Below are positions 1 to 13,024 of a stretch of DNA of 64,000 nt, piece after piece. The DNA is from Antedon mediterranea. Lineage: Eukaryota > Echinodermata > Crinoidea > Comatulida > Antedonidae. Within the stretch, counting starts at the first letter, position 1. The number at the start of each line of letters is the position of its first letter. The notes beneath the pieces are model-generated. The model searched no databases and had not been told where the DNA came from. It saw only the letters and a program-made list of their open reading frames with translations. The position numbers were made by a program, and so were the translations under genes. The stretch is taken from the NCBI RefSeq assembly GCF_964355755.1, contig NC_092677.1, positions 8,127,001 through 8,191,000 of the forward strand, written 5' to 3'.

Positions 1-150
1 ACATCAAATGAGAGTGAAATCAACATCCAATGAGAGTGAAATCAACATTCAATGAGAGTAAATTCAAAATTCACTTTGTTATGATAATGAATTCAACATA
101 AAGTGAGATTGAATGGAACATTCAGTGAGAGTGAATTCAACATTTTTATT
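1..150. repeat. Minisatellite, about 22-bp unit
   Basis: Imperfect head-to-tail copies of a unit containing AATGAGAGTGAAATCAACAT fill the left edge and decay rightwards. The array is cut by the window start, so its full length is unknown. Confidence 0.8.
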
Positions 151-2825
151 TTTTATTTGGTAATTATAAGAAGGATAATTCAAAATTAAAAACCACAAAA
201 AGATGATAAATTATTATATTTAAATGAGAGTTAATAACAAATCAGCTCGTTGAATTACATATAATTTAAGTACAAAAAGTGACTTGTAATAAATGGGGAC
301 TTATTTATTATAGATATTATCTGGATTATAATGAGCCTATTGGTTTACAGTATTTCATGTATTAATATTTTGATCCGAGAAATGCCGAATATTATGGAAT
401 CATCTAAGAAATCAAATACGTATCATTTCATTTGGATGAATAATTGGACACTTTAGTAGGTCATGACACACTATTGGGAATACAATAACGTGTTGAAATA
501 TTGAATTCCAATACAATGCCTTATTATTTGCATTTATGAACGGAATGTTGCATCTAGCTATAAGCGTTTGTCTAATTGTATTTACTGAAACCTCCGTTTT
601 TAATAATAAGATGGCCTCCAGTCATAAAAATAAGAATAATTCTAGACCTACTCGATTACAACAATTCTTGACAGATTTAAAATCATAGTCTAGACGTAAG
701 CGGATCACATTCATTTTTAACACGTCGTTGGCGAAGATCGTGAGCGGGACGCGATTTTGTTTACCGAACATAAAATTAATATATATATACTGTATAATGA
801 ATGCGTACCTAATAAATGTCGTATTGAAATGTACAGAATTTATGATGGTAACATGGTTTGTTGAAAAATGCCAGGGTGACTTTCTAATGAAGTACGTCGT
901 TCTTTTATGCTACATTTCAGCATGGAGGTATGATTTAAGAGTGCATATTCCACATGCATCCATTACTTGCAGTAGGCCTACAGCGTCCTATTTTATACAC
1001 TAATTTAGTTTGCGACTTGACACGCTTGGTTCATCCTTTTCTTACGAAACAGCATACAGTCATGTGAACTGACGGTTATGTTTCCTTTATTTAAAATTGA
1101 TATCCGTGAATGTTATATGAATAATTTGAAGACAGTAATACTTGCTAGAAGCATAATATATTAGCCCACTGATGTGGTACTCAGGGTGAATGTTAATATG
1201 TCCACATACATCAAGTTTCAATCGGTATCATATCTAGGCCAGTTGAAATACCAAATAGATGTTCAATAATATTTGAATTTGTATACTAAAAACGCCACAC
1301 TGAATTACTGATATCACTCATGTACTATCATTAGTTGTGATAAAGTTGTCTACACTATAAAAGATTGCTTGGCACGTATGACATGCAATATTCTTCAGTA
1401 AACTAGGTGTTCACGTATTGCTTGATGTAAATAACACATACACGTTGTATTCTATATATCACTTCATCCTTCCACTTTTGTTTGTGACTACATTTTTCAA
1501 GACAATCTTTTCCTGGCGCTTAGGTCCAGAATATAGAGTCGTAAACCCCTCTGTTGGTATAAAGTTTGCGGTTACTCCACGTAGGACTATTAGTTTTGAA
1601 AAGACCTGTTGAGTTAAATTCTTTTCAGAACTAAATACAACATGATTTCGCCATGCATAACTTCAATATATTACCCATACTCTTCTACTCCAACTGTAGC
1701 AATATTAAATTGCTATGACGTTCAACCAAGAAAAAGTCAACATTTAGCCGAGTTTGGCGTGAATCCGCTTGAAATGTTTTGAATATGGTCGAGTTTTGCC
1801 GAATTTGGTCGAGTTTTACCGAATTTTGTCGAGTTTTGCAGAATTTGGTTTCAACTTTATAACTTGTAGAGTTGTTGGCGTCATTTTAATTTTCATGGTG
1901 TCACTTTAATTTTCATCATGGAAATGATTACTCGTTAATTGTGTAATAAATTACAAGGTTAATTATTTTCATTCTAACAGTTATTAAAACGGATGCCTCA
2001 CGATGACCTTTTTAGAAAAATAATTAATATCGTATCTTTAAAAGATGACAGAATAGAATATGCAATAATAGGTTATTTAATGCTAATGATTACGAGAATA
2101 ATTACGTGAGTTCAGTCTTAATAGCCATAAAGGGACATATTTAAAAAAACTATAAAAAGAGTTATTATCTATAGAACTTTATCATACAGTGCACTTTCTT
2201 TCAATTATACGCATAAAAACAAAGGTAGATAAACTTGGTCGATCGCCGTTGATTGCGCCTTGTTTCTGTATACTATAACATGACAATATTGCTGGAACGT
2301 CTCCTTGTTTATGACCACGTATCGTAAGATTATAGTGATTATCAATGTTCTTAAAATTAAATTTACTTGTAGATTAGCGAGATTACTTAATTTATATGTT
2401 GTCTTTGACTCCACTATTGATATTTTATTTATGTTTATCTTTATTTAAATCCAGAATTTGAAAAAAAAAAATGTTTGTTATTGGTTCTTGTGGAGCTTGT
2501 CAATGTTCTTTTGTTTTGTATTTTATGTATTCCCGTCTATAAATAGCGAGATGCCTGCTGTTGATTGTGAATTTAAATACAATTAAAACAAATGATTAAC
2601 CGATTTGGTTTTGTTTAAGCTTCGCTTTTAAAGTTTCATTATGGATGCGTCTGTTTTGTTCTGTCAATCCTTAATTGTGACTGAGCCGAGATTTGAATAT
2701 AACCATGATTAAATATTGTAGCCATGATAAAGTTATCGAATATTGTATATTTCAGATAATGGTTATTATCAATATATTAATAAATAAAATGTATTTATTA
2801 TTATTTAATAATAATGATCTGTATA
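151..2825. other. Gene-free AT-rich stretch
   Basis: I see no convincing coding exon. Open frames here are short, lack recognisable motifs and have no matching splice partners. A small tandem repeat lies at 1787-1850. The rest is unremarkable AT-rich DNA. Confidence 0.6.
1787..1850. repeat. Short tandem repeat, about 20-bp unit
   Basis: Three imperfect copies of a unit resembling GGTCGAGTTTTGCCGAATTT lie in tandem. A weaker partial copy lies about 40 bases to the left. Confidence 0.75.
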
Positions 2826-3133
2826 AGGGCGTGTTGTGCAGTGTGTCGGACGTTGGACTACTGTTTGTGAGATCGAGGTTCGAATCCAACTCTCGCTGCA
2901 TTGCTTGTATACTTATACAAGATACTTTATATACGTTTTCCTCTCTCCACCCAGGTGTATAAATGGGTACCCGGTTAGATCAAGACACAACTTTGCGCTG
3001 ATTACTAGCTGCATTATGGGAGTATGTTTCCATAGGTATTTGAAAATGACTGGGGTAAAAATGTTCAGCTCTTAGAGGTTTCACAACATTAGGCGCTATA
3101 TAAATCCAGGATATTATTATATTATTAATAATG
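2826..3133 (+). mobile_element. tRNA-derived SINE, full-length copy
   Basis: A tRNA-like head carries a clear RNA polymerase III B box (GGTTCGAATCC at 2877-2887). A body follows with the stretch GGTGTATAAATGGGTACCC, then a 3' tail GGCGCTATATAAATC and an (ATT)n-rich end. Reverse copies lie at 15559-15888 and 43022-43232. The tail matches the 3' end of the LINE ending near 63322, as expected if that LINE's reverse transcriptase mobilises the SINE. Family name is not known to me. Confidence 0.85.
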
Positions 3134-6100
3134 TTCGCGTTCCTTTAAAGTTTGCAATAATTCTCTCGACGATAAGACAACACTTCCGAAATTTAAAGCG
3201 AGTTAATAACAAAATTCGCAAAAGGGTGAGTTTTTTTTAAATATTAGTTCATTCATCAACTTTTATCACACTTTTCTATTTGGGTTATTAATCAATTCAG
3301 GTTTAATAAGGCTAAAATGTTTTCTCAAGACATTAGTATCGTTGTAAAATACCAATTATAACTTAATAGGCCATTATAATAGACAATACATCCTCTATTA
3401 AAACACTACATTTAAAGGATAATCTCAAGATGATATCTTAATTGCTTTGTTTTATTGATAAGTAGAATCTTAAAGTTATGGAACATTTTTTATTTAGTTT
3501 ATCATTAGCACATGTTGCTTTAATACTGCTAAAAGGTTGTCATCAACATCTTCGCTGAATTTTAAAATACCACAATCGATAATAGTATCGCTGTTCATAG
3601 ACCAATAACTCTTTTATTACATTTCAAAGATACATTTCTATAGATAAATTTAAAGGCGATTGTTTTGTTTATCGATATGTTAATATGCCTGCCTTACTGT
3701 ATCTATTGGCATTTAAGCTTGGTTCCCACTAAGCACGCAACGCACGGACGCATCGATGACCAGCGGCAGTTATATTAGTCCTTAGATTTACGAATTTTGA
3801 AATAGGTGGTAGGATAGGGATTAGGGCCTAAAAATGATAAAATTAACTGCATTATTAGGCCTACACAATAATATATGAATATGCCTAGATTGGTTGTAAA
3901 TATTTGCTTTCAGGTTGATTTTATTTCTCTTTCTTAACATCCTAAACCTGTGAATCTTTAAGGAAGGAAGTAGGTGTATGGCCTTTTGGCCATTTTTTGA
4001 AGAAAAAAAACTGTACTGTCCGTTTAGATAAAACTTAATGCGTTATTCGATCGATATCTTTGTTTTGTTATTTAAACTTTTACGTCAGGGGTCATTGACA
4101 AAATATTTCAGCTTAAACTCGTCTGAACGCGCGTGACAAATTAGTCTTCTTTTCGATAGTAACATTTCCTTAATTGCTTACAATTTTCAATCTACAATTA
4201 GCTGATATTGTGTATTTCGTTTGTCACACGTCAGAGTGTTCTCAATAGATTTACTATGTCCTTTATTATGAAATAATCAGCCTACGTTAACAAGACTGTT
4301 TTCTTGTTATAATAATTTTCTTAAAAGCATGGTTTTTTGTTTGTTGTTGATTAGTTATTGTACATCGAACAGTCTGTAACACAAAAAATACAATGATGAC
4401 GGTTATGGTAAAATTTAAAGTTGGTAATAATACTATACATACGTCATGCTATTTCAAAATGACATCACAAACAGATTGATGATATCTTTCATTGGTCAGA
4501 TGTCGTAAAAAAATTAAAATGTACACATAGGAGTGTAATAGAGTCTGTTACCTTTTAGTTTGTTGTTTGTATTTGATAAAGCTAACACATTAGTAGCCAC
4601 AAGTTTCAACAGTAAACCAAATTTTACATCTGTCACTAGATACATCTTAACTGGATAATTGCAATTCATCCAGATACAATTTATCCCTGTCATCAAACTC
4701 GTGTCTGCAGATAATTATTATGAAAGTGAATGATATTACCATGTGATTTTTATCTGAATCTTAAATACCAACTTTACCGGTAACCATATTTGTCAAACGT
4801 ATATTAGATACAGTGCATATCAGAACAATTGCAGGATTTTCGATTCTCCGTACAGTCATCACATTCTGATGAGATTTTACTGTTGATCAACATAGATAGG
4901 CATTCATCACCTAAATTGTATAGGTATAAATTAGCCGATAAGTCCGTTATTTGAAGAAAAACTTTTAACAATCCGATAGATGAAAGAAAGAATAAATATA
5001 TATATATATATATATATATTCATTCTCACAGATTTCCTTATCTTTATCGTTTCAAATTAATTAAATAAATTTCAGTATATCACCGGGCGGTTTAGTTTAG
5101 TCCTTTGCCTGACTTGTTTATATAGGTATATATATCGAAATTTATAATTTTTTTTTTACATTTTAATGTGTTTCGGGCTTATTTGAGAAAGCTTGTCATA
5201 AGTCATGTCATGTTTAGCAGAGTGAACGTTATTTATTGAATTATTCTCCATTTTCTTCAATATCTACTGTAATTTCGGATGTCAATACATCATTTGAGTT
5301 TTGTTCTCTTTCTGATAGATAACAAGCACAATAATTGCTAAATGTTGCATTATTTCGAAAACTTTTATTCTTCCTAATTAAAAACAATGTCTGTTTTCTG
5401 TTGACCTTTCAGACAATATGGCACCTAATTTTCACAAAATTGGCAGTTTAAGAGATATATTTACAAATAGACCTCAAAAGTATAGCTCCGTGTTTAATAT
5501 GTAGATTGTCTATTATAACATACAACATGGCCTAGGATACGGGAGTCACATATAATTTAAATAAGGTAATATCCCATGTGTTTAAATTATCTATGACAAA
5601 ATCTATCTTATAGTTCCATAATGTGTTAACAGTTTATTTCATCATGATATTCGTGCGCATTTTCTTTATTATCTTACTACGTGCTTGCTCAATAAAATTA
5701 GCACACAAAAAACTATTTACTATTTGTCTTTAATCTTTTTTTAAAGCCTATTTTGTTCGCAATTATCTTCAATCAAACTCACTCTTCTTCGAATATAATA
5801 GTTTTGATAAACCTACTCAGGCAGGATATGGTAAACATTAATAATGCCACTTGCATACACAAGAGATGTACATTTGCACCCATTATGTAGTAAATCCGTT
5901 CTCGTCAGGCTTCAGTTGAGCATGACACATCGCACTGGATATTGTAATTACTCAACGTCTTGAGTGGTTTTGTCCCGCTAGAATTATACTAGTATTGCTG
6001 CAGCAATAACAAACATAACTATAAAAAAAAGTATGGAAATAATCAGTAAGATTAATGAAAGAAAACAACATGCGTTAGTTTTTCTACACACACCCTCCTT

Positions 6101-6569
6101 TGCCGAAACCCTCATTGGCACACCTGTATTCAGAGGGGGAAGTTTTTTCGTGACCAACGGTGCATGCAATATTAGCACTACCAGTCCCTATTAAGGTGAA
6201 ACTTATTTTATTAGGACAATGTTAGTGTCCTCTAATAAGAGGCTTACTGTAGTATGAGTGTTAATTTTCTCATAAATCTCTGGAACTTCCTGTACTCTTA
6301 TAGGTTTTAGTTTTGTACATTTTCCTTTCCTTTTTAAATTATTAGCATAATTGTTATAGTAAACTGGCAGAGCGAGCAGCTCCTCCTCCCAACCACACCA
6401 CTATCACTTTGAAGTATGTTCAACATCTTCCCAGTACTTACCATCCAGTCACCCCTCCCAGTTTAACGTCTTTCTAAATCCCGATGGAAAAACACATGTA
6501 TGTTTACACACTATTAAATGGTCAACACTCATTTCAAGGGGACACTTTGTTGATTCTGAATGCCTCCCC
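3134..6569. other. Gene-free stretch
   Basis: AT-rich, with a (TA)n run near 4997-5020. A 64-codon minus-strand frame at 5984-6178 ends in a hydrophobic stretch, but nothing else supports it as a gene. The text near 6120-6240 (CCTGTATTCAG, then GTCCTCTAATAAGAGG) resembles sequence around 38515-38780, which suggests old DNA-transposon debris. Confidence 0.55.
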
Positions 6570-6572
6570 TTA

Positions 6573-6752
6573 AGGGTCTTTCACACCTGTTCCGGCACGC
6601 TTCCGGTCCGGCGAATCGAACATCAATGTTTCTTTTTCATGACGCTCCACGCGACTATGAGCCAATCGATATGCGCGTAGCCGCGTGAAAACGAAACATC
6701 GACGTTCGATTGGATTTTCCGGAACCGTGCCGGAACAGGTGTGAAAGACCCT
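6573..6752. mobile_element. Palindromic MITE, PIF/Harbinger-like
   Basis: Terminal inverted repeats AGGGTCTTTCACACC and its complement bound about 180 bp of inverted sequence; TTA lies directly outside each end (6570-6572 and 6753-6755). The 3-bp TTA target duplication suggests a PIF/Harbinger-type non-autonomous element. A diverged relative lies at 38595-38750. No coding capacity. Confidence 0.8.
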
Positions 6753-6756
6753 TTAA

Positions 6757-7217
6757 TCAAAGATTATATAGCGCCGCTACGCGGCGCAAGATAGGTAACT
6801 GTTGCCAAGCTCCTATCTTATAACACTACGCGCCCAGTAAATCCATGGACGCCATTCGGGCGGACAGGTTATTATTGTGATTTAAATGTAAATGGTTTAA
6901 ATTTGGCGGTCCGCCTCGAAGTATCTGTGGTTAACCATCTTTATGTTTGATTCATGGAAAAGGGAAGAAATTATGTAAACAAAGTAAAATAAAAGTTTCT
7001 TTGGGATCTGGACACTTTCCGATTAATTCTGTGTGTTTACATTGATATGTTTGGTTAGACAACTTCGTTCTTTAACCGAAACATCGTGGATATTGCCTTG
7101 ACAACGACTTTATTCCGGTTCAAACTTGTCCGCCGGAATGGCGTCCATGGATTACAAAGGTCTCACCCAGTTACCTATCTTGCGCCGCGTAGCGGCGCTA
7201 TACAATCTTTGCTTTAA
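6757..7217. mobile_element. Foldback element with long GC-rich arms
   Basis: The left arm runs through ATAGCGCCGCTACGCGGCGC, AAGATAGGTAACTG and TCCATGGACGCCATTC. The right arm ends with the reverse complement of all of these. Arms are about 90 bp around a spacer of about 280 bp with no open frame. The element abuts the MITE at 6573-6752. The arms contain smaller GC palindromes, so a transcript or single strand could fold strongly. Confidence 0.85.
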
Positions 7218-9486
7218 TCGGGGTTCTACTATCGTTCTTTACAAACTAAAAGATTTTTATTATACATTTTATGATTATCGACAATAATTTTCACAAAATA
7301 TAATAAAAATATATAATTTAAAAATAACAATGTTTATAGTTTTTATAGCTTTATTTTGTATCTTTTTCGCCTTGTCCTAGTTTTATATATTGATCATGAC
7401 AACCACGCATTCAGTACTATTACTCTAGAATTGTTATTAAATTGTAGACAATTTTAAAAAATCACATTATTTGCTGCTATTGATATGACATAAAAGTAAT
7501 AAAGTAAAGTAGTAGTAAAGTCGGATGTATAATCCGAGAATCGAATTAGTCGATCCAAAGAAAATCCGATTTTTTTTTCAAATAAAGAACAACAGAACAT
7601 AACATTTGAATATGTTTTCTCTATTGTCTAGTTTAAAGCGGCGTTAAAAAGGAAATTATTAAGTTTATTTGGCAGTCCTCATCTGGACATTCCTTCCCCA
7701 AAGCTCTCCATTTTGCTATTCTTGCAACCAGTTGTTTTTATATTTTCTCCATTCATCTCTCCATCTCATTTTCCTTTTTCTTTGGTTGCCAAATTGTAGT
7801 CTGCTTGTCCATCTATTGTCCTGGAATCTTGCAAGAAGTGACCTTATTATGCTTTTATTACTTTGCATGAAAACTTGTACAATATCTATCTAGCTTATTA
7901 AAAAGGAACTGGCGTTAGCATTGCGCATTCATCTCGCACTTCGTTCTGCTATTAGCTAGACATTTTTTAAATTATCATTCATAACGGATAAAATCAATAA
8001 GTATATTCTATAGATAAGTTACAATCACAATGGAATGTATTTTTATAAAACGATAAAGAGGCATTACAGGCTAGTAATATTGATAATACTGACTCCGCGA
8101 GATAAACAATCAATTGTAGTAATTGTTTGGTTTAATTCTTTTTTGCGATAATAATCACTTTTTCTGCGACAGGTAAATACTTTATTATTCAGTCAGTAGT
8201 AAAAATCATCCTTAAGGTTGGTTCCCACCGGGACACAACCACGAATGACCAATCACAAGCGACAGTTTGGATACCAGATTCATACGTTACGTTTACGTAA
8301 TCAAGTTATATGCAAATATAAAATACAACGTCATAATTGTTATGGGTGTGGTAAATATGTTTTATTAGATCTGTTTTATTTTTTATACCATCATCAATCA
8401 TTAAGACCATCATAGCACCACCAGTATCATTATCATCGACTTGAGCAACATCGTCAATGGTGCCTTCATCCTCAACATCAAAACGCGAGCACAAGCGGCC
8501 AGAAAGACGAATATACTGATGACGTATTTTTCATGTTCATTAAAAAAAGTATTGACAGGTTTTTGACATCATGATAAATAACATGGGACGTCGACTTGCT
8601 AAACTGCCGTCCTAATTCATGCCGTGAGAAAGACAGTATTACTTCAATACAACACTGACGGTTAACCCGTTATGTTACACTCGACAAGTTTAAATCGATC
8701 ACGTAGTTTACAGGTTCATTAAGAGCATGTTGAGAGATAATTGTCAACATTAATCGACATTATTTACAATAATTATTGTATAACGTGGTTGAATGTAAAG
8801 ATCGTAGCTATTAAGTCTGTACATTTTTATGTGTCACACGGAGTACGCACTTGTAAAATGTAGTAGATAGTCACTGAAGTATGAAGTTTAAAAAACAAAT
8901 CGATTTATTAAATATTTAAAACATGATGTTCAAAACATAGCCTACTGCAAATCAAAACGTTGATAACGTGTTATAATGGTCAAAATGCACGTATACAAAA
9001 CATACAAAAGGTATGTGATTAACGAATGTCACAGTTATATTGAAAATATAAGTCGCAAATGTTTTCGACCAAGTTCCTTTCAAGAGATATGTATTATCAC
9101 TGACCTTGAATAATATTGATAGAAAACAAAGCTTAAACAGTACATTAGATATTCCTAGTGATTGTTGAAAACATTAAATTAATAATCATCTTGCAGTTAT
9201 TATTATCTTGTTTTAAAAATATTAAAGCTTATGAAAGGTCTCTTAAATTAGGTCTAAAAGCAAAATGGGTTGCAAAGTAGGATGGTTGTGTAATGTTTTA
9301 TCTTACCAGTTGTTTTGCTTTTAAATCACAATCGTTTTCATTTATAAATCATTAAGCCGATTTTGAGGACTGTATTTATTTATCATCTGTAATACAGTAT
9401 CATAAAAAAATAAATTGTATCCCTAAAAAACACACTTTGAATATCACATTCATTCAATTGACTAAATATTGGATCGAAAACAAGGC
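7218..9486. other. Gene-free stretch
   Basis: No exon with splice-site and phase support was found. The text at 8215-8300 (GGTTGGTTCCCACC) weakly resembles 3718-3770 and may be old repeat. Otherwise unremarkable. Confidence 0.5.
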
Positions 9487-9551
9487 GATATACATGGCTG
9501 CAGTCGCGTGCTCAAGTTAGTGTTTACCGACCGACCGACCAACCGACCGAC
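9487..9551 (+). repeat. Dispersed repeat ending in an ACCG/GACC run
   Basis: CATGGCTGCAGTCGCGTGCT followed by CAAGTTAGTGTTTA and an (ACCG)n run is repeated almost exactly at 19571-19630. This is a small dispersed family with a microsatellite 3' end, possibly a SINE or LINE tail. Only two copies are seen here. Confidence 0.75.
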
Positions 9552-11794
9552 CTAGTGGTCTGTAGTGTGAAAAAACAAGTTACCTGGAAAACTATGATAG
9601 TTTTATATTGTGTAAGTTGCTGCCATAACCACTCGGCCATATTCCACTCGGGCATTTGACCCGTTTAAGTACACAATTTCATCGTCATTTTTAATATACC
9701 GTAGTTGATTATGTTGCACGTGCATTGAATTGGTTTTCATTTTATTGGAATATATTATTTCTCCACTATATCACGAGTAGCAGGCATTGGAATTGGAAGA
9801 ATACGACCTGACGCAACAAGAAAATGATGCAAATATGGGCTGACGAGTAGATTAATTATAAGAGCACATATAGGATGGCATTAGTTTGACATAGATACTG
9901 TTTGCCTGTTATTGTACACGATCATGACTAGTGATAATAAGGAGACGCTCATGGACGGTTTCAGAGAGGGTATCGATGGGTATCGAAGGCGCGCCCTTCT
10001 TCCTTTTGAACAGCTAAAATAAAATTATGAACTGTACTTTATGATATATTATACTATTAGGCCTATATCACGTAAGCGCTCCTCCGTTTCGTGCGTCGAA
10101 AATTGCAGTAAGAGCATGTGATACGGTTAGCTAATATGATAGGTATCGGTTGGAATGCATTGTTTTTTTTTCAGCTACGGGTATAGCCTAATTGTTATTT
10201 TCCGGTACAGAAGTTTTGCAATTCGGTTTATCAAACTTAATTTCGTAATATTAGTACTGAAAAGAAATCTCTTCCGATTATTTTTATTTTATTCTTGATT
10301 TATAGTATCCCAAAAAATCGGAACCTAATAGTGTTCGGCGTGAGGTTGAATCAAACAAATAATTATTGCCTGTCAGTTAAGATTTTAGGAATAGAACATT
10401 ACATAAAGATCGAGCGTGTTTAGTCTTTGCTTTTTCTATGTATTTAGATAAACTCAATTACAACAATACAGGAAAAAGACATGACATCAATCTACAAAAT
10501 TAATGTGAAGCAAACATGCTTGACGACAGTAATTCCTTAATGCTAAAATATGTTTACAATTCCGTATTTGGAATTGTAATTTTTCTTACGAATTGACAGT
10601 AAAAATTCCAACAGTAACGTTTCAACAACAAAAATGTTACGATTGTAGGGGCATGCCAACAAACAAATCGGCGTTATGATAGCGTCGGTAACTAAGGCGA
10701 AAACTCTGAAATTAAAGTAATCAATAAAGACATTCCATGCACGTGCAGCATAATCGACTATAGATTTAAAATGATTATGTAAGAGTGTACTTAGGCGGGT
10801 AGAACGGCCGAGCGGTTAAGGAAACTAGAAATATTGCATAATTATATAATATGTAAATCCAAAGGCAAATTACTGAAAAAATGACAATGCTGTGGGTATC
10901 AGTGGCTGGATCTCAATGAAGATACAAAATAAAATTAGCAGAGCTTTTGGGCAACGCTAGCCTTTTATCATTATACTTTTGTAAATATTGCAAAACTAAT
11001 CCATTATAAATTTTGAATTTGACGGAGAACTCACCGCGTACGGAAATTCACCCTTCGTTTTAACGTCAGTTTATCAATCACCCCTTTTAAAGGCTTAGAA
11101 ACCCACACCGGGTATTGCCTTACGCAGGCATGTTTTCTGATTCAGAGTAATCTAAACGCTATATCATACGATAGACCTGTTTTTGTATAGACAAAGCATT
11201 TACAGGGAAAATAGATATAAAGTTGAATAGCCTACAACTTGCCGGTATGTAATCCTCCGTTTCCCGGTATGACTTACGAATGAATGCATGATGTACTTTA
11301 GGCCTACTTAATCTAGATAGATATTATGAATACAGTTTTCGTTTAACAAAGTATACAACATTGTATACTCTGTAATTTCATTTTATCGGTTGAAATGTCA
11401 ATTTTACTTGAAAATATAATTTGTATATATAACAAGATACACAACAAGATTGTTTGGCTGTGAGACATTAATAGGCCTGCAGTGCAAAGTACAATAATCT
11501 CGATATAACAATCACGTCATTCTCGTACATTCAGTGCCCTAATAACTAAGCTTAAATAAAGGCTGTTAATGAACCTGTGTAGAATGTATTTAGAAGTACA
11601 AATAATAGATTTATATTTATTTAATATCATTTGGATATACATACTATATACATTGATGCTTGTTTAGCTCTGAGACATAGAATGCAGTTACAAATGAAAT
11701 AATAGTTTTATCTGAAACATCGCCATTCCTTTTGATCCACATCACGTGTACGTTGATATGCCAGACTTTTTGATATCACCAACATTGTAACAGT
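9552..11794. other. Gene-free stretch with repeat fragments
   Basis: A box-A-like string ACGGCCGAGCGGTTAAGG lies at 10803-10820 and probably marks a truncated tRNA-like SINE. The sequence at about 10841-10920, containing GTATCAGTGGCTGGATCTCA, is repeated in reverse at 20661-20730. No coding exon was recognised. Confidence 0.55.
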
Positions 11795-12330
11795 TCTTCC
11801 ATGTTTCCAGTTGTAATTTCTCTGGTCTTTATTAACAATTCTTTCATGTTTTCAGTCGTGTTTTTCTCCTTCTATCTCTCTGGTATTTAACAGTTCTTCC
11901 ATGTTTTCAGTCGTGTTTTTCTCATTCTATCTCTCTGGTATTTAACAGTTCTTTCATGTTTTCAGACTTGTTTTTCTCCTTCTCTCTGGTCTTTAACGGT
12001 TCTTCCATGTTTTCAGTCGTGTTTTTCTCCTTCTATCTCTCTCGTCTTTATCAGTTCTTCCATGTTTTCAGTCGTGTTTTTCTCCTTCAATCTTCCTATT
12101 CTTTATCAGTTCTTTCATGCTTCCAGTCGTGTTTTCCCCTTCTCTCTGGTCTTTATCAATTCTTCCATGTTTCCAGTCGTTTTTTTCTCCTTCAATCTCC
12201 CTGGTCTTTATCAATTCTTCCATGTTTCCATTCGTTTTTTCTCCTTCTCTCTAGTCTTTATCAGTTCTTCCATGTTTTCAGTCGTACTTTGTCTAATTTT
12301 CTCTTGTCTTTATACTGTTCAGTTCTCCTA
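11795..12330. repeat. C/T-rich minisatellite, 50-60 bp units
   Basis: Roughly ten diverged copies of a unit containing TTCTTCCATGTTTTCAGTCG followed by TGTTTTTCTCCTTC and CTCTCTGGTCTTTATCAG run head to tail. The strand is strongly pyrimidine-biased, so frames of 118-137 codons appear open by composition only. I do not regard those as genes. Confidence 0.9.
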
Positions 12331-13000
12331 TGTCTTCAAACAATTGTTGTTGCCAATCCTGTGGATTAAAAAATGCATTTTGCGTTGTAGTTTTGTTATA
12401 TTGATTAACTTTGTTTAATGCCTGTGACAATAATGGATTACGTCATAAAACTAAAGAATGAATAACGCTATCTAGCTAATATATCATTTCAACGATAGAA
12501 GAATAATCTGTTATATAATTGTTTTAATAGCTAAAGCCATGCAATTCTTATTGCGCATTAGCTTACTCCTTATTATTTTATAATTGTATAGGCCGAGCCG
12601 ATGGGCTAGATTATTTTTCTATTTACAGCTCTGCAAAAACTAGGCATATAGACTATAATTGCAGATACAGTAGCTCCTATCATCCGTCACAGTAGAAAAT
12701 TGATGTTTTCAATAGATATAACGCTATAAAATTTTAATTCCAATAACTAATAAATAATAATATTTGTATTTTCGGACTATTCTTCACTCGAATTTACCAT
12801 TCTGAACAATCAAAATGTTGCTTTTGATTGGTCATTTACCTCGTTGCGCGTACGTTGACCATTTTCCTAGTGAGAGCCCAGCTTTCAAAGGCAGACGCCG
12901 ATATCAATTTTCTCATACATTTTAAACAGTTTAATGTGATCCAAATAAATATTTATTATGAATATTACATGACTAATTTCATTCATTTACAAATATTTAA

Positions 13001-13015
13001 TATTTTATCTTTTAG
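13001..13015 (+). promoter_or_regulatory. Likely 3' splice acceptor upstream of GPCR start
   Basis: A pyrimidine-rich tract, TATTTTATCTTTTAG, ends in AG nine bases before the ATG at 13025. The GPCR transcript probably has a spliced 5' untranslated exon further upstream. That upstream exon was not identified. Confidence 0.6.
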
Positions 13016-13024
13016 AGAAGCTCG

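Noticed and set aside
2826-2900. Functional tRNA gene
   Set aside because: The B box is good, but the head does not fold as a full cloverleaf by eye and the sequence continues into a SINE body and tail with other copies.
5984-6178. 64-codon minus-strand frame ending in a hydrophobic segment
   Set aside because: A single feature is not enough; it overlaps sequence resembling transposon debris and has no supporting structure.
11956-12418. Two overlapping plus-strand frames of 137 and 118 codons
   Set aside because: Both are translations of the C/T minisatellite (Phe, Ser, Leu repeats); the lack of stops follows from pyrimidine bias.
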